From positions 620,001 through 684,000 of the forward strand of contig NZ_CP015124.1 of NCBI RefSeq assembly GCF_001678945.1: a stretch of 64,000 nucleotides of DNA, written 5' to 3'. Both the position numbers and the translations under genes were made by a program. A model generated the notes under the pieces. It ran no database searches. It had not been told where the DNA came from and saw nothing but the letters and a program-made list of their open reading frames with translations. Origin of the DNA: Phaeobacter gallaeciensis. GTDB lineage: Bacteria; Pseudomonadota; Alphaproteobacteria; Rhodobacterales; Rhodobacteraceae. Positions 43,825-53,148 of the stretch are shown here, piece by piece (the first letter of the stretch is position 1; the number at the start of each line of letters is the position of its first letter).

Positions 43825-44607
43825 ATGTTTCCGCTGCGTGATCACAATCCATCCGGGCGCACGCCCTATGTCGTCTACCTGCTGATGGCAGTGAATATCG
43901 CGGTGTTTCTTTATGCCGTGACCACCTACACCAGCCCCCGGCTGATGGCAGGCTTCTACTATACCTACGGCATCGTTCCGGCTGAACTCTCCTACGGTCG
44001 CCATCTCAGCAGCTTGTTCACCTCGATGTTCCTGCACGCGGGTTTCATGCATCTGGCCGGGAATATGCTGTTCCTTTGGATTTTCGGCGACAACCTTGAA
44101 GACGAGATGGGCCACCTGCCCTTTCTGGGTTTCTACCTATTGGCAGGGCTGGGCGCCGGACTGATCCACGTGATGGCAGGCCCACTGTCCAACGTGCCCA
44201 CGGTCGGGGCATCCGGTGCGATTGCCGGGGTCATGGGGGGCTACCTTCTGATGTTTCCAAAGGCGCGGGTGGATATCCTTCTGGTGCTCATCATCTATTT
44301 CCGGGTCTTTTCGATCCCCGCCTTCATCATGCTGGGGGTCTGGCTGGCCCTGCAATTCATCGGCGGGCTTGGCGCTGATCCCAACACTGGCGGGGTCGCC
44401 TATTGGGCGCATACGGGCGGTTTCGTCGTTGGCATGGCGCTCTGCCTGCCCCTGTGGATGAAACGCGGCGGCCCTGTGTTCTGGAACCGTACCCATGGTC
44501 GCCCCGATCATCCTGATACCCATTACACCTATAGCCCGAGCCGCATTCCCCGCCTGCCCCGCAAGAGCCGCCATCCGCATTCAAGGCCGGGTCCTTGGGG
44601 CAAATAA
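43825..44607 (+). CDS. rhomboid family intramembrane serine protease
   Basis: The 260-residue protein has at least six membrane helices. The catalytic Ser lies in VGASGAIAGVMGGY near residue 132 and the catalytic His in AYWAHTGGFVVGM near residue 194; the HLAGNMLFLWIFGDN motif is near 70. It cleaves membrane-protein substrates within the bilayer of the inner membrane. The His/Arg/Pro-rich tail after residue 215 is probably cytoplasmic. Substrate unknown. Confidence 0.93.
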   Translation: MFPLRDHNPSGRTPYVVYLLMAVNIAVFLYAVTTYTSPRLMAGFYYTYGIVPAELSYGRHLSSLFTSMFLHAGFMHLAGNMLFLWIFGDNLEDEMGHLPFLGFYLLAGLGAGLIHVMAGPLSNVPTVGASGAIAGVMGGYLLMFPKARVDILLVLIIYFRVFSIPAFIMLGVWLALQFIGGLGADPNTGGVAYWAHTGGFVVGMALCLPLWMKRGGPVFWNRTHGRPDHPDTHYTYSPSRIPRLPRKSRHPHSRPGPWGK

Positions 44608-44630
44608 ACCAATCCTGCCCAGGTGGATAA

Positions 44631-44675
44631 ATGAAGAAGCGCGCGCAACCGCTGGGATTGCACGCGCTTCTTCAT
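44631..44675. terminator. hairpin between convergent rhomboid and inositol-phosphatase genes
   Basis: Perfect 13-bp arms ATGAAGAAGCGCG/CGCGCTTCTTCAT with a 19-base loop, no T run. Confidence 0.55.
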
Positions 44676-44727
44676 GTGGAATTCTTGTGGACGGCCTGGG
44701 GATAACCCCGGCACCCCTGTCTTGGGA

Positions 44728-45513
44728 TCAGCCCCGGATCACTTTCGCAAAGGCTTCGAACATCGGCTCGTTCGCGCAGACGACTTCGCCGGATTCGAGA
44801 ATGCTCTCCTCGGGGTCCAGCGCCTCGATCAACCCGCCGGCCTCTTTGACGATAATGATGCCAGCCGCCATGTCCCAGGCGTTCAGGCGACGTTCCCAGA
44901 ACCCTTCGTAGCGGCCAGCCGCCACATAGGCCATGTCCAGCGCCGCAGCGCCCCAGCGGCGCACACCGGCGCAGGCGGGCATCAGCCGCGCCAGATCCTG
45001 CAGGGTCGCAGGCAGATCCGAGCGGCCACCAAACGGCAAACCGGTTGCAAAAATGGATTCGATCATCCGGTGACGGCCCGACACCCGGATGCGTGTGTCG
45101 TTCATCCAGGCACCGGCGCCCTTTTCGGCAAAGAACATCTCGTCCTTGGCGGCATCATAGATCACTCCGGCCACGATCTTACCCTTGTGCTCCAGCGCGA
45201 TCGAAATCGCCCAATGCGGCAGGCCATGCAGGAAGTTGGTGGTGCCATCCAGCGGATCCACGATCCAGCGGCGGGTGGGATCCTCGCCGGGGGTCTCTCC
45301 GCCCTCTTCGGCCAGCCAGCCGTAGGTCGGGCGCGCGCCCATCAGCTCATCCTTGAGGATCTTTTCCGCGGCGATATCCGCCCGGGACACAAAGTCACCC
45401 GCGCCTTTCATCGAGACCTGAAGGTTCTCAACCTCGCGAAAGTCTTTCACGAGGGAGCGGCCTGCCTTGCGGGCGGCCTTGATCATCACATTAAGGTTCG
45501 CGCTGCCAATCAT
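44728..45513 (-). CDS. suhB: inositol monophosphatase family protein
   Basis: The 261-residue metal-dependent phosphatase shows LAEEGGE and WIVDPLDGTTNFLHGLP (metal ligands, about residues 68-98) and WDMAAGIIIVKEAGG near residue 212. These are the standard IMPase motifs. In bacteria SuhB also affects ribosome maturation and antitermination. The overlap of IMPase, SuhB and CysQ families makes substrate assignment tentative. ATG 45513. Confidence 0.9.
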   Translation of the reverse strand: MIGSANLNVMIKAARKAGRSLVKDFREVENLQVSMKGAGDFVSRADIAAEKILKDELMGARPTYGWLAEEGGETPGEDPTRRWIVDPLDGTTNFLHGLPHWAISIALEHKGKIVAGVIYDAAKDEMFFAEKGAGAWMNDTRIRVSGRHRMIESIFATGLPFGGRSDLPATLQDLARLMPACAGVRRWGAAALDMAYVAAGRYEGFWERRLNAWDMAAGIIIVKEAGGLIEALDPEESILESGEVVCANEPMFEAFAKVIRG

Positions 45514-45757
45514 ATCTGCAGACTCCTGTGTCGGTCGGGGAGATGCCGGTCAAACCGTGCCTATACGCGCCCTGCCCCTTCTTGCCAAGAGCCAATACCC
45601 TGCAATTCCGGGACAGCGTCTTTGCCTTCTTTGCCGTCGGGTTATTTTCGAGGATGGTTGCATTCCGCAAAACTGAACTACACAGTTCAGATAAGCCGCA
45701 TCGCCCCAGTGAGACACAGGTGAGACGGACAGTGACACAATGGATAGGGAGATCCAA

Positions 45758-46798
45758 ATGACCGAACAGATGCAGCGTATCGTGCTGGCCAGCCGCCCGG
45801 ACGGCGAGCCCACGGATGACAATTTCCGCCTTGAAACCGTTGACCTGCCGCAGCCCGGCGAGGGCGAAGTGCTTGTTAAATCGCACTATATGTCGCTGGA
45901 TCCCTATATGCGTGGCCGCATGGACGATGCCAAGTCCTATGCCGCGCCGGTGCCTATCGGCGGCACCATGGAGGCCGGCGCCGTGGGTGAGGTCATCGCG
46001 TCGAACAGCCCGCACTTCAAACCGGGCGATTTCGCCTTTGGCATGCTGGGTTGGGCCAGCCACGGCTGCCTGCCAGCCAAGGAACTGCGCAAGCTGGATC
46101 CGGCGCAGGGTCCGATCACCGCAGCGCTTGGCGTGCTGGGCATGCCCGGTTTTACCGGATGGCATGGCTTGACCGCCTATGGCCGACCTGAAGCGGGCGA
46201 AACCCTGGTGGTGGCCGCCGCAACCGGTCCCGTTGGTTCAATGGTCGGACAACTGGCCAAACTGGCAGGCCTGCGCGTTGTCGGCATCGCGGGCGGCGCC
46301 GACAAATGCAAACTGGCGACCGAGACCTTCGGCTTTGACGCCTGCCTGGACCACCGTGCCTATGCGGATGCAAAATCCCTGCGCAAGGATCTGGCCGAGG
46401 CCTGCCCCAAGGGCATCGACATCTATTTCGAAAACGTCGGCGGCAAGGTGCTGGAGGCGGTGCTGCCGCTGATGAACCCGCATGGGCGTATCCCGATCTG
46501 CGGCATGATCGCCTGGTACAACGCCGGCGGTCTGGGCGCAGGCGCATCGGATGTGGCGCTGACCGGGCCGAACATCTGGCGCAATATCCTGGTGAAATTC
46601 CTGTCGGTGAACGGCTTCATCATCTCGAATCATTTCGACCGCTACCCGGAGTTCCTGAAAGAGGTCGCGCCCAAGGTTGCCTCGGGTGAGATCCGCTTCC
46701 TTGAGGACATCGCCACTGGTCTGGAAAACGCCCCCGAGGCGTTCCGCTCGCTGCTGAAGGGCGGCAATACTGGCAAGCAGATCGTCAAACTGATCTGA
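45758..46798 (+). CDS. NADP-dependent oxidoreductase, zinc-independent MDR family
   Basis: The 346-residue protein belongs to the medium-chain dehydrogenase/reductase family near CurA and prostaglandin reductase. It has YMSLDPYMRGRM near residue 45, the nucleotide-binding loop VAAATGPVGSMVGQLAKLAGLRVVGIAGG near 155 and IYFENVGGKVLEAVLP near 230. No zinc-binding cysteines are seen. It would reduce the double bond of enones using NADPH. ATG 45758 is preferred (GGGAGATCCAA before it); an in-frame ATG six codons upstream is the alternative. Confidence 0.9.
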   Translation: MTEQMQRIVLASRPDGEPTDDNFRLETVDLPQPGEGEVLVKSHYMSLDPYMRGRMDDAKSYAAPVPIGGTMEAGAVGEVIASNSPHFKPGDFAFGMLGWASHGCLPAKELRKLDPAQGPITAALGVLGMPGFTGWHGLTAYGRPEAGETLVVAAATGPVGSMVGQLAKLAGLRVVGIAGGADKCKLATETFGFDACLDHRAYADAKSLRKDLAEACPKGIDIYFENVGGKVLEAVLPLMNPHGRIPICGMIAWYNAGGLGAGASDVALTGPNIWRNILVKFLSVNGFIISNHFDRYPEFLKEVAPKVASGEIRFLEDIATGLENAPEAFRSLLKGGNTGKQIVKLI

Positions 46799-46864
46799 CC
46801 GCCTGTTTACGTCCAAGAAACCGCCCCCGCCGAGATCAGCCCGGCTGGGGCACTGCCAAACGCG

Positions 46865-47770
46865 TTATTGCTGCTGCAGCTTGCGCGCCTCGACCTTGGC
46901 CAGGCGGATCAGCTCTTGCATATAGGGCTTTTCGCGGTCCTCGCTGCGCACCGCAGCATAGAGCCTGCGGGTAATCCCCTCTGCGGTCAGCGGCCGGGTC
47001 ACATAGTCCGAGGAATACTTGACCTCGCGCACCACCCAATCCGGCAGAACTGACACCCCTCGGTTCGATGCCACCAACAAGAGGATCACGGCGGTCAGCT
47101 CAACCTGGCGGATGGATGCAGGTTCAACCCCCGCCGGGGTCAGAAGCTGGCTGAACACATCCAGACGGGATTTTTCCACCGGATAGGTGATCAGCGTCTG
47201 GTCCTTGAAATCCTCCGCGTCGATATAGGGTTTTACCGCCAGCGGGTTCTGCGATGAGGCGACGAAAACCGGCCGGTAATCAAACAACTCGATAAATTCG
47301 ATGCCGGGCAGCGTATCCGGGTCGGACGAAACTACCAGATCCACCTCTTCCTTTTGCAGCGCGGGCAGCGCGTCAAAGGCAAGGCCGGGGCGAATGTCCA
47401 CGTCAACGTCCGACCAGCTCTTGCGAAAGGCCTCAAGCACGGGGAACAGCCATTCGAAACAGGCGTGGCATTCGATGGCGATATGCATCCGCCCGGCGTG
47501 ACCCTCGCGCAGGTTGGAAAACTCGGCCTGTGCGGCCTCGACCTGCGGCAGGACCTGTTCGGCCAAACGCAATAGCCGCAGCCCGGCAGGCGACAGTTTC
47601 ATCGGCTTGGAGCGGCGCAGGAACAACTCCACCCCCGCTTGTTCCTCCAGCCCCTTGATCTGATGGCTGAGCGCGCTTTGCGTGATGTTCAGCTGCTCGG
47701 CCGCGCGGGCCAGACCGCCGGCTTCGTGGATGGCCTTGATCGTGCGCAGATGGCGGAATTCGATGTGCAT
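46865..47770 (-). CDS. metR: LysR-family regulator, MetR-type
   Basis: The 301-residue protein has an N-terminal winged helix MHIEFRHLRTIKAIHEAGGLARAAEQLNITQSALSHQIKGLEEQ and a substrate-binding-like effector domain. It is divergent from metF with 94 bp between starts, and the AIECHACFEWLFPVLEAF stretch is a feature I associate with MetR, the homocysteine-responsive activator of methionine genes. ATG 47770 was chosen; the longer open frame upstream crosses the metF promoter. Confidence 0.88.
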   Translation of the reverse strand: MHIEFRHLRTIKAIHEAGGLARAAEQLNITQSALSHQIKGLEEQAGVELFLRRSKPMKLSPAGLRLLRLAEQVLPQVEAAQAEFSNLREGHAGRMHIAIECHACFEWLFPVLEAFRKSWSDVDVDIRPGLAFDALPALQKEEVDLVVSSDPDTLPGIEFIELFDYRPVFVASSQNPLAVKPYIDAEDFKDQTLITYPVEKSRLDVFSQLLTPAGVEPASIRQVELTAVILLLVASNRGVSVLPDWVVREVKYSSDYVTRPLTAEGITRRLYAAVRSEDREKPYMQELIRLAKVEARKLQQQ

Positions 47771-47804
47771 TCTATCGCGTCGCTCATGTTGTTCTTGAGA
47801 ATTA

Positions 47805-47817
47805 TGAGTTTGTCTCA
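47805..47817. promoter_or_regulatory. candidate MetR binding site in the metR-metF intergenic region
   Basis: TGAGTTTGTCTCA is a TGAG-N5-CTCA dyad, close in form to the TGAA-N5-TTCA MetR box, centred about 54 bp before the metF ATG. Confidence 0.45.
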
Positions 47818-47864
47818 CAATGCTGCGTGTGCAACAAGAGGTCAAATCAGTCGGAGATCCCCTA

Positions 47865-48734
47865 ATGAAGACCCCTGACATCTCGTTCGAGTTCTTTCCG
47901 CCGCAGTCGCTTGAGGCTTCTTTCCGCCTTTGGGACACGGTTCAGGTTCTGGCACCGCTGGACCCGCGCTTTGTATCCGTCACCTATGGCGCCGGTGGCA
48001 CCACCCGCGATCTGACCCGCGATGCTGTGGCAACGCTGCATAAATCCTCGGGCCTAAATGTGGCCGCGCACCTGACCTGCGTGCAAGCGACCAAGGCCGA
48101 AACGATGGAGATCGCGGACCGCTTTGCCGAGGCAGGCGTGTCTGAAATCGTTGCCCTGCGCGGCGACCCGCCAAAGGGCGAAGGCAAGTTCACGCCGCAC
48201 CCCGACGGGTTCGCCAATTCGGTTGAACTGATCGAGGCCCTGGCGGACACCGGCAAATTCACCGTGCGTGTCGGTGCCTACCCCGACCAGCACCCCGATG
48301 CCGCAACCGCCCAGGCCGATGTCGACTGGCTGAAGCGCAAGCTGGACGCAGGCGCGGACGAAGCGTTGACGCAGTTCTTCTTCGAACCCGAAACCTTCTT
48401 CCGCTTCCGCGATGCCTGCGAAAAGGCGGGCATTGACGGCTCGAAACTGACGCCGGGCATCCTGCCGATCGAGAACTGGAAAGGCGCCCGCAATTTCGCC
48501 CGCCGCTGCGGCACCAAGATCCCCGCCTGGGTCGAGGATGCCTTTGAAAAGGCGCTGCGCGATGACCGCGCTGATCTGCTGGCCACCGCGATGTGCAGCG
48601 AGCTCTGCACCGAGTTGCTGGAAGGTGGCGTCGAGAAGCTGCATTTCTACACGCTGAACCGTCCTGAGCTGACCCGCGATGTCTGTTTTGCCCTTGGCAT
48701 CACGCCCAAGGTCTCGCTCGAGAACGTGGCGTAA
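47865..48734 (+). CDS. metF: 5,10-methylenetetrahydrofolate reductase
   Basis: The 289-residue flavoprotein TIM barrel reduces methylene-THF to methyl-THF for methionine synthesis. Signature segments are ISFEFFPPQSLEASFRLWDTV at the N-terminus, SVTYGAGGTTRDLTRDAV near 45, VALRGDPPKGEGKF near 103, and QFFFEPETFFRFRD near 172. ATG 47865 has GGAG upstream. Paired with metR. Confidence 0.96.
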   Translation: MKTPDISFEFFPPQSLEASFRLWDTVQVLAPLDPRFVSVTYGAGGTTRDLTRDAVATLHKSSGLNVAAHLTCVQATKAETMEIADRFAEAGVSEIVALRGDPPKGEGKFTPHPDGFANSVELIEALADTGKFTVRVGAYPDQHPDAATAQADVDWLKRKLDAGADEALTQFFFEPETFFRFRDACEKAGIDGSKLTPGILPIENWKGARNFARRCGTKIPAWVEDAFEKALRDDRADLLATAMCSELCTELLEGGVEKLHFYTLNRPELTRDVCFALGITPKVSLENVA

Positions 48735-48789
48735 GACTTGCTGGCGCCGTAAGCCGCGCCTAGCCTCATTCCAAAATGGAACTCTGATT

Positions 48790-48809
48790 GCCCGGCCTTG
48801 GCGCCGGGC
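48790..48809 (+). terminator. short hairpin after metF
   Basis: GCCCGGC/GCCGGGC arms with a 6-base loop lie between metF and the thioesterase gene; weak on its own. Confidence 0.4.
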
Positions 48810-48836
48810 ACTTCAATTGGATGGGGCATCTCTTTC

Positions 48837-49328
48837 ATGTTCATTGCAAAATCGCCTGCGGACCTGCTGCCGATGTCGGAAATCACCCAGCTTTCGGGCC
48901 TTGAATTCATGCAAGGCATTCTGGATGGCAAACTGCCCGGCCCGCCCATCGGCGCGCAGCTGGGCTATGCTCTGCACGAGGTTGGCGACGGCCGCATTGT
49001 CTTCCGCGGCACGCCGGAGTTTGCATATACCAATCCCATGGGCACCGTGCACGGCGGCTGGTATGGCACGCTCTTGGACAGCGCCATGGCCTGCGCGGTG
49101 ATGACCCGCGTGCCCAAGGGATCCGCCTATACGACGCTGGAATACAAGATCAACATCTTGCGCTCAATTCCACTGGGCGTCACAGTGGATTGCATCGGCG
49201 TCACCGATCACGTGGGACGGTCGACCGGCGTGGCCCATGGCGAAATCCGCGGCGTCGAGGATGGCAAGCTCTATGCGACAGGTTCAACCACCTGCATCGT
49301 GATGAAACTGCCGCCCGCAAAAGGCTGA
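48837..49328 (+). CDS. PaaI-family hotdog thioesterase
   Basis: The 163-residue hotdog-fold protein has the motif GTVHGGWYGTLLDSAMACAVMTRVPKG (about residues 66-92), the HGG...D pattern of PaaI/YbgC-like acyl-CoA thioesterases. It would hydrolyse an aryl- or acyl-CoA in the cytoplasm. ATG 48837 (MFIAKSPADLL) was chosen over a TTG further up. Not obviously linked to its neighbours. Confidence 0.88.
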   Translation: MFIAKSPADLLPMSEITQLSGLEFMQGILDGKLPGPPIGAQLGYALHEVGDGRIVFRGTPEFAYTNPMGTVHGGWYGTLLDSAMACAVMTRVPKGSAYTTLEYKINILRSIPLGVTVDCIGVTDHVGRSTGVAHGEIRGVEDGKLYATGSTTCIVMKLPPAKG

Positions 49329-49345
49329 TCGATACCTTGTGATCT

Positions 49346-49708
49346 TCAGTCTAGTTCGAACAGATCTCCAACCGCTTGCCCACCCTGTTCCTCGCTCCGG
49401 TGCCAGCCGATCCACATCGGTGCCTCACAGATGCCTCGCTCCAACAGCGCGGCAGAAAGAGCCTTGGCTAGCTTTTCGGGGGCACCAGACAAGCGATGCC
49501 TCTTTACGTAACAATCAACGCGCCAGTGCGAATTTACCCCTTCCGAGTAGTCAGGACGCCAGACAAAAAACCGGGCAACCGGTGTCAGTGTGGCGCCACT
49601 TCCTACTCGGTTTCCACGTCGATGGTAGATATCCCCAACTTGGTGTTCCTCACTGATCTGACACTCGGCTTCGTAGCTATCTGCTAAATCAAAGCGTTCT
49701 ATTCGCAT
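49346..49708 (-). CDS. hypothetical protein, 120 residues
   Basis: The small acidic protein MRIERFDLADSYEAECQISEE... contains IYHRRGNRVGSGATLTPVARFFVWRP and ends AVGDLFELD. Balanced composition and a GGAGGAA site upstream support coding. No signal peptide, membrane helix or known motif is seen. It is downstream of the DUF2235 gene on the same strand, 40 bp apart, and convergent with the PaaI gene. An in-frame GTG at 49726 would add six residues. Confidence 0.6.
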   Translation of the reverse strand: MRIERFDLADSYEAECQISEEHQVGDIYHRRGNRVGSGATLTPVARFFVWRPDYSEGVNSHWRVDCYVKRHRLSGAPEKLAKALSAALLERGICEAPMWIGWHRSEEQGGQAVGDLFELD

Positions 49709-49748
49709 AGGAAAGCATTCCTCCACGCCCCTTGATCAACACGAAGGC

Positions 49749-50831
49749 TTAGCGTGCTGCGCGCGAGGGCCAGAACAGGCGCCAGGCCGAGCGCTTTTCC
49801 TTGATCACAAAACCCTTAGCACTGCTGTGCAGACGCTCGCTCGGGTCCTTGCCCACCGGACGGCGACTGCGCAGCAAGAAGATCTTACCCCAGCCGCGCC
49901 AGGTGCCGACCGATGGCGCGCCGGGATCCACCGGGAACCGCATGCGCCAATCCTGCGGCAGCGGCAATCCGCAATCCTCGGCCTTTTCCAGCATCCAGAC
50001 CAGCGACAGGTTCGCGAGCGGCCGCGCCGCCTCAAAACCGCCAAGCTGCCCGCCCACATCCCCATGGGCGCCGCGGAACCACATCTGCTCCACCCGGCCG
50101 TTGAACCCGTCGGGACAGGACCACAGCACCGGGGCAAAGACGTCGCGGGTCTCCTCCAGCGCCAGCGCATGATAGCCATTCTTCACATGCGGGCCCAATT
50201 CGTCGTTGTGAAACCCATGCGGGTCCTTGGACCAGCGCCACAGTACCGGCAGGCGAAAGCCCAGCGCCTTGACCGTGTCCCAGACGCCGATCATTTCGAT
50301 CTGGGTTTCAGCGTGGCAATAGGCATCGTGAAAGGCGCGCGCGATCTCCGCGTCCTGCCCCTGCTGGTAATGGCGGTAGGCGGTGCGAATATTGCGTTCG
50401 GTGGCGTGTTCGGGCCGCAGCAGGCCCACCTCGCCGATCACCCCGGCCAATGAGCGTACCGCATAGGCCCCGCGGCTGTATCCGATCAGGAAAATACTGT
50501 CGCCAGGCCGGTAGCGCGAGGCGAGATAGCCATAGGCACGACGGATCTGCCGGTTGATCCCTGTGCCCACCATGACATCCCGCGCACTGGACCAGCCAGT
50601 CCATTGCACACCGGTTTCGTAGAATACGGAAACTTCCGGGCCGACCTCCTTGCACAGAAGGTAAGTCTGCCCGGCATGGGATTCGTGGCCCGGCCGCAGC
50701 GAGGTCATGGTCCCGTCCAGAATGATCACATGGGCCTGCGGCCCGCGCAGCGCGGTCTCGGCGGAATGCTCGGACCGCAAAGGCCGTCCGAGCCATCCAA
50801 AGACACGTTTACTCAGCTGCGACAGAGACAT
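49749..50831 (-). CDS. DUF2235 alpha/beta hydrolase-fold protein
   Basis: The 360-residue protein of the DUF2235 family (T6SS phospholipase Tle1-like fold) shows HVIILDGTMTSLRPGHES near residue 34, nucleophile motif FLIGYSRGAYAVRSLAG near 115, and MWFRGAHGDVGGQLGG with the likely catalytic Asp/His near 250. GYSRGA replaces the strict GHSxGA. No VgrG or T6SS genes are nearby, so an effector role is doubtful. The start overlaps the 3' end of the CoxL-like gene by 23 bp. Confidence 0.85.
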   Translation of the reverse strand: MSLSQLSKRVFGWLGRPLRSEHSAETALRGPQAHVIILDGTMTSLRPGHESHAGQTYLLCKEVGPEVSVFYETGVQWTGWSSARDVMVGTGINRQIRRAYGYLASRYRPGDSIFLIGYSRGAYAVRSLAGVIGEVGLLRPEHATERNIRTAYRHYQQGQDAEIARAFHDAYCHAETQIEMIGVWDTVKALGFRLPVLWRWSKDPHGFHNDELGPHVKNGYHALALEETRDVFAPVLWSCPDGFNGRVEQMWFRGAHGDVGGQLGGFEAARPLANLSLVWMLEKAEDCGLPLPQDWRMRFPVDPGAPSVGTWRGWGKIFLLRSRRPVGKDPSERLHSSAKGFVIKEKRSAWRLFWPSRAAR

Positions 50832-53112
50832 CCCTTAGCACTTCCCATAGTTTCAACGGCGTGAACGGCATGTCCATCTGGTGCACACCGCGTGCCCAGA
50901 CCGCATCCTGCACCGCATTGGCGACCGCCGCCATGGCGCCCACGGTTCCAGCCTCGCCGCAGCCCTTCATCCCCATCGGGTTCTGGGTCGAGGGCACGGC
51001 CTCGGTCGCAAAGCCGATCATTGGCATATCTGACGCCCGTGGCATGGCATAGTCCATGAACGTTGCCGTGAGCAGCTGCCCCTCTTCGTCATAGACCACA
51101 TGTTCCAGCATTGCCTGACCCAGGCCCTGCGCAACACCGCCATGCACCTGCCCTTCGGCCAGCGCCGGGTTGATCAGGTTACCAAAGTCATCCACCACAG
51201 TATAGCGGTCAACCTCGGACGCGCCGGTTTCGGGGTCGATCACCACCTCACAGATATGAGCCCCGTTCGGGAACGAGCGCCCCGGCAGCGTGGCCCGCGC
51301 CGAGTGACGCAGCAACTCGGTCCGGCCCTGCGCGCGGGCCATCTCGGCCGCTTCAAGTACGGTGGGGGTAACGTTGGATCCCGGCGCGCGGAAGGTTTCA
51401 CCATCAAATTCGATTGCGTCTTCCTCGACGCCCATTTCATCGGCGAGGAAAGGCGTAAAGGCCGCGACCATCGCATCGACGGTGGCAAGGGTAGCATTGG
51501 CCTGCGTGGTGACCGAACACGACCCGCCTGTGCCGCCGCCCTTGGCGATCAGGTCACTGTCGCCCTGCACCACGTGGATCTGGTCTGCGGGAATGCCGGT
51601 CTGATCCGCAAGGAACTGCGCGTAAACGGTTTCATGCCCCTGTCCGTTGCTTTGCGTGCCGACATAGATATTCACCCGGCCGTCCTCCAGAAACTCCACT
51701 TCCGCGCCTTCCGAAGGATCACCCAAAATGCTTTCGATATAGTAACACAGGCCGACGCCCCGCAGTTTGCCCGATGCTGCATCTGCAGCCTTGCGGGCCG
51801 GATAGCCTGCCATATCAGCCTCTTCCGCGGCGCGGCTCAGCACCCGGTTGAAATCGCCGACATCGTAGCTTTCGCCAGTGACGGTGGCATAAGGAAAGGC
51901 TGCCGGGGCGATGAAATTGCGGCGCCGCAGCTCCCAGGGATCAACGCCAAGTTCACGCGCGGCCCGGTCCATCACCCGCTCCAGCACATAAATCGCCTCG
52001 GGGCGGCCGGCGCCGCGATAGGCATCAACCTGGGTGGTGTTGGTATAGATCCCTTCGACACGCAGCCAGGCGGTCTGGATGTCATAAACCCCGGCCAGAA
52101 CGCGGCTGAACAGGGTCGTCTGGATGATCTGGCCGAAAGGCGCGTTGTAGGCGCCAAGGTTGCAACGGGTGTTCACCCGATAGGCGGTGATCTTCAGATC
52201 CGCATCAAAGGCCAGTTCCGCCAGCGAGGTCAGATCGCGCCCACCATTGTCCGACAGCATCGATTCCGTGCGGTCCCCAACCCAAAGCACCGGCCGTCCC
52301 AGAACCTTCGCCGCATGGGCAACCGCATAATATTCCGGATAGGGCTGCGATTTCATGCCAAAGCCGCCGCCCACATCCGGGGTCACCACATGTACCTGCT
52401 CTTCTTCAAGGCGCAGTTTCTTGGCGAGGTTGGATTTGACGCCCCAGACTCCCTGCCCGCCAAAGGTGAAATGCAGACGGTCGTCCTTCCATTCGGCAAA
52501 ACAGCCGCGCGGCTCCATAGAGTTGACGATGACCCGGTTGTCCTCGACTTGCAGCGCCACGGTATGAGCCGCCTCGGCAAAGGCGGCTTCTGTTGCGGCC
52601 TCATCGCCCATACCCCAGTCAAAACCAAGGTTATCGGGCACATCCGGGTGCAGCGGCTCACCGCCCGGCGCGATGTCCATTTTCACCGGCAGATCGTCGA
52701 TTTCCAGCTCGATCAATTCTCCGGCATCACGGGCCTGATCCATGGTTTCGGCCACGACGACCGCCACAGGTTCGCCGACATGGCGCACCCGATCATGGGC
52801 CAGCATCGGGCGGTGCGGCGCCGCTGCGCCCGATCCGTCGCGATTCTTGATCAGGATGCCATCGATTCCGGTGTCATAACCCGCCTCAAGATAGTCGGCA
52901 TAGGTCACCACCATCTGTACGCCCGCGGCGGCGCGGGCATCTTCGACGTCCAAACGGGTGATCGTGCCATGCGCCACGGGGCTGCGCAGAACCCAGCAGC
53001 GCAAGGCGCCCTGGGGCGCAGAATCCTCGATATAGCGACCGTGTCCCGTCAGGAACCGGACATCCTCGACCCGTTTCACCGGCTGGCTTTTTCCGAACTT
53101 TTCCATGCTCAT
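50809..53112 (-). CDS. xanthine dehydrogenase-family molybdenum subunit, form II CoxL-like
   Basis: The 767-residue protein is the large, molybdopterin-cytosine-dinucleotide-binding subunit of the CO dehydrogenase/aldehyde oxidase class. The active-site loop reads AYRGAGRPEA near residue 370, the form II signature, and lacks the Cys of form I CoxL (AYxCSFR), so CO oxidation is unlikely. GGGFGMKSQPYPE near 240 and MGMKGCGEAGTVGAMAAVANAV with the catalytic Glu near 735 are present. The FAD (CoxM) and Fe-S (CoxS) partner genes are not in the neighbourhood, which is unusual. Substrate is probably an aldehyde or N-heterocycle. Confidence 0.92.
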   Translation of the reverse strand: MSMEKFGKSQPVKRVEDVRFLTGHGRYIEDSAPQGALRCWVLRSPVAHGTITRLDVEDARAAAGVQMVVTYADYLEAGYDTGIDGILIKNRDGSGAAAPHRPMLAHDRVRHVGEPVAVVVAETMDQARDAGELIELEIDDLPVKMDIAPGGEPLHPDVPDNLGFDWGMGDEAATEAAFAEAAHTVALQVEDNRVIVNSMEPRGCFAEWKDDRLHFTFGGQGVWGVKSNLAKKLRLEEEQVHVVTPDVGGGFGMKSQPYPEYYAVAHAAKVLGRPVLWVGDRTESMLSDNGGRDLTSLAELAFDADLKITAYRVNTRCNLGAYNAPFGQIIQTTLFSRVLAGVYDIQTAWLRVEGIYTNTTQVDAYRGAGRPEAIYVLERVMDRAARELGVDPWELRRRNFIAPAAFPYATVTGESYDVGDFNRVLSRAAEEADMAGYPARKAADAASGKLRGVGLCYYIESILGDPSEGAEVEFLEDGRVNIYVGTQSNGQGHETVYAQFLADQTGIPADQIHVVQGDSDLIAKGGGTGGSCSVTTQANATLATVDAMVAAFTPFLADEMGVEEDAIEFDGETFRAPGSNVTPTVLEAAEMARAQGRTELLRHSARATLPGRSFPNGAHICEVVIDPETGASEVDRYTVVDDFGNLINPALAEGQVHGGVAQGLGQAMLEHVVYDEEGQLLTATFMDYAMPRASDMPMIGFATEAVPSTQNPMGMKGCGEAGTVGAMAAVANAVQDAVWARGVHQMDMPFTPLKLWEVLRDVSVAAE

Positions 53113-53148
53113 CCCCTTCGCGCGCTCAGTGCTGCTTTGGGGCCGACA

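Noticed and set aside
50809-53112. CO dehydrogenase (coxL form I)
   Set aside because: The active-site loop is AYRGAGR, form II, without the Cys needed for CO oxidation.
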